DNA of 5,133 nt from assembly GCA_050693875.1 (NCBI GenBank), contig JBOGWP010000120.1, forward strand, positions 1-5,133. Reading direction: 5' to 3'. This document shows, piece by piece, positions 1 through 4,838 of the stretch. The first letter of the stretch is position 1. Every line of letters starts with the position of its first letter. Source of the DNA: JBOGWP01 sp050693875 (GTDB lineage Bacteria > Actinomycetota > CADDZG01 > JAHWKV01 > JBOGWP01). The notes under the pieces were generated by a model that ran no database searches, had not been told where the DNA came from, and worked only from the letters and a program-made list of their open reading frames with translations. Position numbers and translations under genes: made by a program.

Positions 1-327
1 CGGCATCGGCGATGTGGGCGGCCTGGGGGGAAGACAGCCTCCCCTCCCGAAGGGCCTGGTCGACGCCGGGCAGCTCCGCCACCTTCCTGGCGGTCTCCAA
101 GGTGTCGATCGCCCGGCCCAGGGACTCGCCGGTGGCCTTGGCCATCCAGTGGGCTGCCGAGCGCTCCCCGCTTCTCCTCCACACTCCCGAGGAGGCCACC
201 CGCGCGGCCAGGGCCTTGCCCGCAACGCAGAGGCGCTCCCCCCGGGCGAAGGTCTCCACCAGGGTGGTGGCGAAGGAGGGCTCGAGCACCTCGGGGTCGC
301 CACCGCTTCCTGCAATCGGTCGAACAT
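1..327 (-). CDS. DUF222 / 13E12-repeat HNH endonuclease family protein, N-terminal part, probably frameshifted
   Basis: Reading the minus strand from 301 down to 2 gives 100 codons with no stop, and the protein continues past the left edge. The translation has hallmarks of the DUF222 domain of 13E12-repeat proteins, which usually carry a C-terminal HNH nuclease (outside this window). These are GERSAAHWMAKATG (residues 45-58 of the visible frame), LETARKVAELP (68-78) and GRLSSPQAAHIADA (87-100). The best start is ATG at 327-325, giving MFDRLQEAV, a typical N-terminus for the family. That ATG, however, is in a different frame from the domain. The domain frame itself has an upstream TGA at 367-365 and no ATG, GTG or TTG until GTG at 289. 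One base therefore seems missing between about 324 and 301, from mutation or sequencing error. The start codon lies inside an SOS-box-like palindrome, so damage induction is likely. These proteins are often multicopy and their cellular role is poorly defined. Family assignment is strong; intactness is doubtful. Confidence 0.85.
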   Translation of the reverse strand, partial: MFDRLQEAVATPRCSSPPSPPPWWRPSPGGSASALRARPWPRGWPPRECGGEAGSARQPTGWPRPPASPWAGRSTPWRPPGRWRSCPASTRPFGRGGCLPPRPPTSPMP

Positions 328-334
328 GTGTCGA
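320..334. promoter_or_regulatory. Degenerate LexA/SOS box over the DUF222 start codon
   Basis: The minus strand reads TCGACACATGTTCGA. The established mycobacterial/actinobacterial SOS box is TCGAAC-N4-GTTCGA. The right half is perfect, and the left half matches if one A is restored, so this is the 16-bp palindrome minus one base. It overlaps both the ATG (327-325) and the last base of the putative -10 box, where a bound repressor would block transcription. Several 13E12-family genes are known SOS-regulon members in Mycobacterium tuberculosis, which supports the reading. Whether LexA still binds with half-sites spaced one base too close is uncertain. Confidence 0.6.
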
Positions 335-339
335 GGATA
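334..339 (-). promoter_or_regulatory. Putative -10 box (TATCCT) of the DUF222 gene, leaderless type
   Basis: TATCCT fits the actinobacterial TANNNT -10 element and ends 6 nt before the ATG at 327. Transcription would begin at or next to the start codon, and no Shine-Dalgarno sequence is present. No convincing -35 hexamer is seen at 16-19 nt spacing. A TTGTCA lies upstream, but only about 11 nt away. Confidence 0.35.
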
Positions 340-377
340 GTGGGAGGGTGTGACAAAGTACCCCTCACGGCGGCCCC

Positions 378-401
378 CCAACGAGAAGTTTTGTTCGTTG
401 G
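378..401. repeat. Perfect 7-bp inverted repeat, intergenic
   Basis: CCAACGA and TCGTTGG flank a 10-nt, T-rich centre (GAAGTTTTGT). This is AT-richer than the surroundings. It lies about 78 nt beyond the carbamoyltransferase stop codon and 40 nt upstream of the DUF222 -10 box, so it could be a transcript-end hairpin or a protein-binding site. Nothing distinguishes these options. Confidence 0.3.
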
Positions 402-478
402 CGCTCCGGTTGCGGTAGGAGCAACTTCAGGCGGAAAGAACGAAGGGCCCCCGCAGCCCCCCAGCCCTGGCCGGCCCC

Positions 479-2242
479 TCAGCCCTCCGCGGCCGCCTTC
501 GACCCCGACCCGGCCCCGGCCCCCTTCGGCCGGGCCGTCGGACGCCGCCTGCCCACGCTCCCGGGTGTCTTCTCGAGCACGTTGCTCCCGATCACGAGAG
601 CGTCGATGCCGGTTCCGAAGTACGTGCGGAGCGCATCCTGGGGTGAGCACACGATGGGCTCCCCCTTGTCGTTGAACGACGTGTTGAGCACGATCGGCAC
701 CCCGGTCCGCCGCCCGAATGCTTCGATCAACCGGTAGAAGAGCGGGTTGGCGGCCTCGGTCACGGTCTGCAGCCGCCCCGTCCCGTCGACATGGTTGACG
801 GCCGGCACCTGCCCACGCTTGTCCTCCCGGATCGGCAGCACCAGGAGCATGAAGGGCGAGGCGTGCGCCGGCTCGAACCACTCCCCGACCTTCTCGGCAA
901 GGACCGCCGGCGCGAACGGGCGGAAGGCCTCGCGGTGCTTCACGTCGTGGTTCAGCGTGTCCTTCATGTGGGCCGGCCGGGGGTCGGCAAGGATCGAGCG
1001 GTTCCCCAGGGCCCGGGGCCCTGCCTCGGCCCGACCCTGAAACCACCCCACGATGCGGCCGTCGGCGAGGAGCGCGGCCGCCTCCTGGGCCGGGTCGGCC
1101 ACGGCGCGGTAGGCGAGCTTGCGCTCGTCGAGGAGCCGGCGGATCTCCCCGTCGGCGTACTCCGGCCCGAGGTAGGCATGCTCCATCTGCCAGTTGCGCG
1201 GCTTCGCGGTCTCGTCGTGCCACCCCATGAGAGCCCCGCCGAGCGAGTTGCCGGCATCTCCCGCCGGCGCGGGGATGAACACGTCGTCGAAGGGGCCGTC
1301 GGTGAGGATGCGGGCGTTCATCACCGAGTTGAGGGTGACCCCGCCCGAGAGGCACAGCCGGGGGACGCCCGGCATCAGCCGAGCCGCCGAGTGGGCGAGC
1401 GAGATCGCCACCTCCTCGGTGAGGGCCTGGACGGCATGGGCCACGTCCTCGTGGTGGGAGGTCAGAGGTTCGTCCGGCTTGCGCGGGGGCCCGTAGACAT
1501 CGAGGAACTTCGGGGAGAGCCATCCTCGCTCGTCGTGCCACCCTGCCCACGAGAGATCGAAGGCGAACCGCCCGGACCGCTCCCACCGGACCATGCGCCG
1601 GAAGTCCTCGAGGTAGGTCGGGCGACCGAACGAGGCCAGCGCCATCACCTTCCCCTCGTCCCAGTTCGGCGCGAACCCGAGCCACCAGGTCACGGCCGAG
1701 TACAGCTCGCCGAGGGAGTGTGGGTTGCGGACTCGCAGCAACGGCCGCAGCTCCGCCCCCTCGCACGCGTAGACGGCGGTCGAGACGTAATCGCCGCCGC
1801 GGTCGATCGTGAGAGCGACGGCCTGGTCGAAGGGGGAGGACAGGAATGACGACGCGGCGTGGGCGAGGTGGTGCTCGACGAAGCGGATCCGGCCTTTGTA
1901 GTTCCAGCGGCGCCGGAACCGCAACGCCTTCCATATGTGCCAGCCGTCGACGTAGGTCTGCTTGGCCCAGTGCTTGGCGGAGCGGGGGAGCCGCGGCAGG
2001 ATGTCGGCGAGGGCCCGGAGGTAGTCGACGCCGGGACGGTAGTCGAACGTCACGAGGTCGACATCCGACAGCTCGATCCCCGCGGCGCGCAGACACCATT
2101 CGATGGCGAGGTCGGGGAAGGCCCACGTGTGCTTATCCCGGTTCAGACGCTCCTCCTCGACGAACGCCTGGACGCGCCCGTCGATGACGAGGGCGGCGGC
2201 GGTGTCGTGAGCGAGGCAGTTGATGCCGAGGACAGCAGGCAC
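479..2242 (-). CDS. O-carbamoyltransferase, NodU/CmcH/TobZ family
   Basis: The 587-residue product is about full length for the family. Known members use carbamoyl phosphate and ATP to form carbamoyl-adenylate, then transfer the carbamoyl group to a hydroxyl of a sugar, antibiotic or Nod factor in the cytoplasm. The N-terminal ASKHA/Kae1-like domain (about 4-350) opens with VLGINCLAHDTAAAL. It contains HHLAHAAS with the HxxxH metal-binding pair (H124, H128), LCLSGGVTLNSVMN (from about 296) and DAGNSLGGAL (from about 328). The C-terminal YrdC-like domain (about 390-557) contains GRAEAGPRALGNRSILADPR (from about 403), FRPFAPAVL, and NTSFN at 520-524. The last 28 or so residues form a Gly/Ala/Arg-rich tail. 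The frame is open upstream to 2356, but that extension overlaps the DUF3048 gene and has no family similarity. GTG at 2242 puts the conserved core four residues in. It has no Shine-Dalgarno but has TATCCT 7 nt upstream. The acceptor substrate cannot be deduced, and no glycosyltransferases or biosynthetic genes are in view. Confidence 0.93.
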   Translation of the reverse strand: MPAVLGINCLAHDTAAALVIDGRVQAFVEEERLNRDKHTWAFPDLAIEWCLRAAGIELSDVDLVTFDYRPGVDYLRALADILPRLPRSAKHWAKQTYVDGWHIWKALRFRRRWNYKGRIRFVEHHLAHAASSFLSSPFDQAVALTIDRGGDYVSTAVYACEGAELRPLLRVRNPHSLGELYSAVTWWLGFAPNWDEGKVMALASFGRPTYLEDFRRMVRWERSGRFAFDLSWAGWHDERGWLSPKFLDVYGPPRKPDEPLTSHHEDVAHAVQALTEEVAISLAHSAARLMPGVPRLCLSGGVTLNSVMNARILTDGPFDDVFIPAPAGDAGNSLGGALMGWHDETAKPRNWQMEHAYLGPEYADGEIRRLLDERKLAYRAVADPAQEAAALLADGRIVGWFQGRAEAGPRALGNRSILADPRPAHMKDTLNHDVKHREAFRPFAPAVLAEKVGEWFEPAHASPFMLLVLPIREDKRGQVPAVNHVDGTGRLQTVTEAANPLFYRLIEAFGRRTGVPIVLNTSFNDKGEPIVCSPQDALRTYFGTGIDALVIGSNVLEKTPGSVGRRRPTARPKGAGAGSGSKAAAEG

Positions 2243-2249
2243 GGCAGGG

Positions 2250-2255
2250 AGGATA
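2250..2255 (-). promoter_or_regulatory. Putative -10 box (TATCCT) for a leaderless carbamoyltransferase transcript
   Basis: TATCCT lies in the 52-nt gap between the DUF3048 stop and the GTG at 2242, ending 7 nt before that GTG. This is the spacing expected if transcription starts on the initiation codon. It is the same hexamer as in front of the DUF222 gene. No clear -35 is seen. If real, the carbamoyltransferase has its own promoter in addition to any read-through from the DUF3048 gene. Confidence 0.35.
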
Positions 2256-2294
2256 TCGGCCCGGAGTGCGCGTGTGCCGCGCAGCCGGAACGGG

Positions 2295-3341
2295 CTACTG
2301 GATCGTGATCGCCTGGGTGTCGGGGACGAGATGGATCCAGGTGTTGCCGGGGACAAGCGTGACCGGCTGCCCGGCGTCGTTCACGAAGGCGGTCTTGTCG
2401 TTGAGCGTCGCCCGCTGCCACTTGCCTCGCGCCACCGTCCCGTGCGACCAAACCGTGACCTCACCGGCGCCGATCACCGAGGTCTCGGGGGAGAAGTTCC
2501 CGGCGGCGTCGCGGATCGTTCCCTGGGTGACCTTGACCTTCATGGTGACGATGTTGGTCGCCTTCAGCTGCGATCCATTCTCGGCCTTGTGTGGGTTCTG
2601 TCCGTGGAACCGGAGGTACGACTGGCTTTCGGCATCGTAGGTGTACCGGACCGGATCGCCGCCGCCGAAGGAGAAGGCGATGGTGTTGGCGGGTGGCGGA
2701 GCGGGGGTGGCCGGCGAGGCGCCCGGCGCGGGCGCAGCCGGCGGGGCCGCGAAGACGAACCCCGGCTTGGGCGGACCCTTCACGTCGGAGAGCGCGCGCA
2801 GCTTCTCGTCCGACGTGAACAGGTTGTGCGGAGCCTTCCTCCCCGCCACCCGCTCGTAGGCCTTGCCGAACTTCCCGTGCTCCAAGCTGACGACTCCCTT
2901 CGTCGCCCGCACCTTGTCGAGCACGATCTGATTTGCGCCGGCATAGCCGAAGGGGACCGGTGCGTATTCCAGGAGGATGTCGGGATCGACGAGGCGGGCG
3001 CTGCGGATCGGACCGATCCGCGACGCCGCGCTGCAGTGGAAGATCACGAGGAACCGGGTTATCCCGCCCTCCACGAGCTCCTCGTAGACGACGTCGGCCG
3101 ACTCGAGCCCGGCCTGGGGACGCGCGACCGACGCGTTGTCGATCTTGACCGCCAGGGCGGGGTGGCTCACGTCGGTGCCGGGCGGCTTCTCTCGGCCCGT
3201 GAGCGGGCAGATGACCGGCTTGGCCGGCTCGCCGGCGCCGCCGGGCTTCTTTGGCGCGGCCGTTTCCTTCCCACCGCACGAGACGGCCAGGAGGATGAGC
3301 ACGATCGGCATCGCCAGACGGCGGCGGGGGGGGAAACCCAC
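2295..3341 (-). CDS. DUF3048 (YerB-like) domain lipoprotein
   Basis: From GTG at 3341 the product is 348 residues, normal for DUF3048 proteins, whose function is unknown. Residues 1-22 look like a lipoprotein signal: RRR at 6-8, a hydrophobic stretch (about 9-20) and AVSC ending at Cys22. The lipobox is imperfect because -3 is Ala rather than Leu. A Lys/Pro/Gly-rich stretch (24-44) follows. The N-terminal DUF3048 domain (about 45-190) has CPLTG, ALAVKIDNA, ARPQAGLESADVVYEELVEG and IGPIRSAR. A Pro/Ala linker (about 199-218) leads to the C-terminal DUF3048 domain (about 220-343), with NIVTMKV and VTVWSHGTVARGKW. The protein should be anchored outside the membrane. ATG at 3311 would also keep the hydrophobic stretch but loses the positive n-region, so GTG is preferred. 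There is no Shine-Dalgarno; a TACCCT box lies 8 nt upstream. The open frame continues to 3818, but that extension is a GC-rich artefact across the divergent kinase. The carbamoyltransferase follows 52 nt downstream. Confidence 0.9.
   Translation of the reverse strand: MGFPPRRRLAMPIVLILLAVSCGGKETAAPKKPGGAGEPAKPVICPLTGREKPPGTDVSHPALAVKIDNASVARPQAGLESADVVYEELVEGGITRFLVIFHCSAASRIGPIRSARLVDPDILLEYAPVPFGYAGANQIVLDKVRATKGVVSLEHGKFGKAYERVAGRKAPHNLFTSDEKLRALSDVKGPPKPGFVFAAPPAAPAPGASPATPAPPPANTIAFSFGGGDPVRYTYDAESQSYLRFHGQNPHKAENGSQLKATNIVTMKVKVTQGTIRDAAGNFSPETSVIGAGEVTVWSHGTVARGKWQRATLNDKTAFVNDAGQPVTLVPGNTWIHLVPDTQAITIQ
3326..3333. repeat. G8 homopolymer inside the DUF3048 signal-peptide codons
   Basis: Eight consecutive G on the plus strand (C on the coding strand) encode the Pro-Pro-Arg part of the n-region, between the GTG start at 3341 and the alternative ATG at 3311. 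Slippage here would put translation from the GTG out of frame but would leave an ATG start unaffected. Confidence 0.6.
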
Positions 3342-3349
3342 GGGGCGCA

Positions 3350-3355
3350 AGGGTA
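3350..3355 (-). promoter_or_regulatory. Putative -10 box (TACCCT) of the DUF3048 gene
   Basis: TACCCT matches TANNNT and ends 8 nt before GTG 3341, which would give a leaderless or near-leaderless mRNA and agrees with the absence of a Shine-Dalgarno. A weak TTTGCT lies about 19 nt upstream as a possible -35. This also favours GTG 3341 over ATG 3311 as the start. Confidence 0.3.
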
Positions 3356-3443
3356 GACGCGGGGCTTGCTTGGGAGCAAACTCAGCCGCCGGATCCGTGG
3401 GCCGAGCGCGGGCCAGGTAAAGCTCACGGTTCAAGTCCCGTAC

Positions 3444-3460
3444 GGGCCTTCCGAAGGCCC
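3444..3460. repeat. Strong hairpin, 7-bp stem with 3-nt loop
   Basis: GGGCCTT-CCG-AAGGCCC is a perfect, GC-rich inverted repeat. It lies in the intergenic region about 100 nt from either start codon. No T-run follows on either strand, so it is not a standard intrinsic terminator. It could be an operator, a structured 5' leader for the plus-strand gene, or a bidirectional barrier to transcription. Confidence 0.5.
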
Positions 3461-3553
3461 AGGGAGCAGCCGTGCAGTGTCGGCGCGGCCGTTCCGGACG
3501 GGAGGCGAGCCTGTTGCGGGGGGGAGGCAGCGGTCGGAAGGCCGGGGGCCGCG

Positions 3554-4790
3554 GTGGGACCCGTCGCGCCCCGGAAGGGTGGACTCGTCCGCCGTCTCTC
3601 CCGTGCGCTCTCCGACGCCTTTGCGCCACCCGGCGTCGCCGGCGCCCCGTACCTCCGAGTCGTCCGTGCCACCGGGCGCGTCCGCCTGCTGATCGCCATC
3701 TCCGCGCTGGCCATGACGCGGGCGGTGCCGGGCACCACGCCGGAGCAGCGCCGCATCTTCGTGCTGCTGGTCGGGCTCGTCTACCCGCCCTACGCCGCCG
3801 CGGTGTTCCTGCTCTCACGCCGGTCGGAGGAGCTTCGCTCCGGATCGCTGCTGCCTTCGGCGGCCTGCTGATCGTCTTCTTCTTTCATGCGCTCCTCCCT
3901 GCGACCAGCATCGTCGCCCTGCTCGGATACCCTGCTGATCGTCGCCCTCCACAGCTATCTCGGAGGGATCGTCGCCGGGATGACGGTGGGCGCGGCTGCC
4001 TTGGCTCGCACCCGCGGCGGAGCGACTGACCTCGGGGGCTACCCTCCTCGATCCCTACACGCTCACCATGTTCGGTGCCGTGGTGATCTCGATGGCGGTC
4101 CTCCTCGACGTCGGGACCAAGGAGCTCCGAGCCGCCAACCGGCGGCTGTAACGGCCCCAGGAGTCGCTGCGTGCGGTCTCGTCGCCCAGGAGCTTCAGGA
4201 GATGCTCGACGGGGTCGCGGCGTCGGCGCGCGACTGCCTCGGCGGCAAGTTCGCGGCGGTGCTGCTGCGCGATGCAGACACGGTGATCGCGGCGGCCCTG
4301 CACGACGCTCCGTACCGCCCCGACCTTGCGCTCACGAACCGGATCGTTGAGGACGAGGAGGGCACTCCCTCCGGCCAGGCATTGCGGAGCGGGAGGCCGA
4401 TCGCGGTGGACGACATCCGGACCGACCCGCGCTTCTCGAAATGGGCGGGGGTCGCCGAAAGCGGGGGCTTCGTCGGGATGGTCTCGGCCCCACTGCTTTC
4501 GAACGGAGTTGCCATCGGCGTCCTCAACGCGTACTTGTCCGGAGCGCGGAGGCTCAACGCGTACTTCTCCGGAGCGCGGAGGCTCAGCGAGGACGAGTTG
4601 GACCTCGCCCGCGCTTTCGCGGAGCAAGCCGCGATCGCGATCGCCCGAGTCCTGGCGTACGCGGCGGAGAAGACGGCCGCCGCCCGCCTGCGGCAGCTCG
4701 GCGCGTTGAAAGACGAGTTCCTCTCGAACGTCTCCCATGAGCTGCGAACCCCGCTCACCGCGATCGGAGGGTTCGCTGCCACACTCGACG
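3554..4790 (+). pseudogene. Sensor histidine kinase (membrane domain-GAF-HisKA), frameshifted and IS-truncated
   Basis: Pieces of one protein lie end to end in different frames. Frame 2 from GTG 3554 gives a basic N-terminus, a first hydrophobic segment (LLIAISALAM) and a second (FVLLVGLVYPPYAAAVFLL). Frame 1 from about 3840 gives LRIAAAFGGLLIVFFFHALL. Frame 2 from about 3925 gives TLLIVALHSYLGGIVAGMTV. Frame 3 from about 4035 gives YTLTMFGAVVISMAVLLDV and a helical linker, ELRAANRRL, ending at TAA 4149-4151. Frame 2 from about 4185 gives a GAF domain (about 4190-4650, including GQALRSGRPIAVDDIRTDPR) and the HisKA H-box FLSNVSHELRTPL, with phospho-acceptor His at 4736-4738. The gene would have encoded a membrane sensor kinase for a two-component system. 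The ATP-binding HATPase domain is absent: similarity stops near 4790, where an insertion sequence begins, and translation ends at TAG 4835-4837 inside it. With no catalytic domain, at least four frame changes and an internal stop, it cannot make a working kinase. The signal is unknown. Confidence 0.85.
4526..4585 (+). repeat. 30-bp in-frame tandem duplication within the GAF coding region
   Basis: Two adjacent 30-base copies (4526-4555 and 4556-4585) differ at a single position (G at 4537, C at 4567). They encode NAYLSGARRL followed by NAYFSGARRL. A normal GAF domain has only one such strand-turn segment before the (S/T)EDEL helix, so one copy is an insertion of ten residues. Confidence 0.9.
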
Positions 4791-4797
4791 ATAAGGG

Positions 4798-4832
4798 CCT
4801 GCGTAAGAATTACTCAGTCGTAATGACGCAGG
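4798..4832. repeat. Imperfect hairpin at the IS end
   Basis: CCTGCGT (4798-4804) pairs with ACGCAGG (4826-4832), and ATTAC (4809-4813) pairs with GTAAT (4820-4824), around the loop TCAGTC. An asymmetric internal bulge (AAGA against G) separates the two stems. It lies between the transposase stop and the IS boundary. It may be part of the terminal recognition sequence or a structure limiting transcription across the IS end. Confidence 0.6.
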
Positions 4833-4838
4833 TGTAGT

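Larger units (their letters stand above)
328..478. other. Intergenic region between the carbamoyltransferase 3' end and the DUF222 gene
   Basis: This 151-nt stretch has no recognisable gene. It holds the promoter elements of the DUF222 gene at its left end. It also holds two small inverted repeats: CCAACGA/TCGTTGG (378-384 and 395-401, 10-nt loop) and GTTGC/GCAAC (409-413 and 421-425, 7-nt loop). Either could fold in the transcript leaving the carbamoyltransferase, but neither is followed by a T-tract, so I do not call an intrinsic terminator. Confidence 0.4.
3342..3553. other. Divergent intergenic region between the DUF3048 gene and the decayed kinase
   Basis: This 212-nt, GC-rich region separates genes transcribed away from each other, so it should carry both promoters. 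On the minus side there is a TACCCT box next to the DUF3048 start. In the middle there is a strong hairpin (3444-3460) preceded by a palindrome, CCCGTACGGG (3437-3446). On the plus side no TANNNT box or clear ribosome-binding site precedes GTG 3554. I see no small gene or complete RNA gene here. Confidence 0.45.

Noticed and set aside
1211..1543. 15-bp direct repeat CTCGTCGTGCCACCC at 1211-1225 and 1529-1543
   Set aside because: Both copies encode the same short peptide GWHDE in the carbamoyltransferase using preferred codons. The spacing gives no sign of a functional repeat.
791..1849. Plus-strand open frame antisense to the carbamoyltransferase
   Set aside because: The composition is typical of a shadow frame, there is no family similarity, and the opposite strand encodes an intact conserved enzyme.
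2243..2356. Upstream extension of the carbamoyltransferase to ATG 2356
   Set aside because: It overlaps the end of the DUF3048 gene, is low-complexity Ser/Pro/Arg, and precedes the conserved family N-terminus, which begins a few residues after GTG 2242.
2220..3356. Long plus-strand open frame antisense to the DUF3048 gene
   Set aside because: It is rich in Arg, Gly and Asp with no recognisable domain, and it lies opposite a clearly conserved DUF3048 protein. High GC content makes such shadow frames common.
3375..3452. A tRNA gene suggested by the GGTTCAAGTCC motif
   Set aside because: The T-stem does not pair with a 7-nt loop beyond two base pairs, and no acceptor, D or anticodon arm can be assembled on either strand.
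3342..3818. Upstream extension of the DUF3048 frame
   Set aside because: The extra 159 residues are Arg/Pro/Ala-rich, run antisense through the divergent kinase remnant, and would put the lipoprotein signal peptide in the middle of the protein.
3866..3943. Repeated CTGCTGATCGTC in the kinase membrane region
   Set aside because: It encodes Leu-Leu-Ile-Val in hydrophobic segments with the usual GC-rich codons. It is too short to be called a duplication.
3887..4837. A self-standing 316-residue GAF-HisKA protein starting at ATG 3887
   Set aside because: Its first 90 or so residues include a membrane segment followed by out-of-frame sequence; the matching linker is in another frame. The open frame is a by-product of the frameshifts in the larger kinase remnant.
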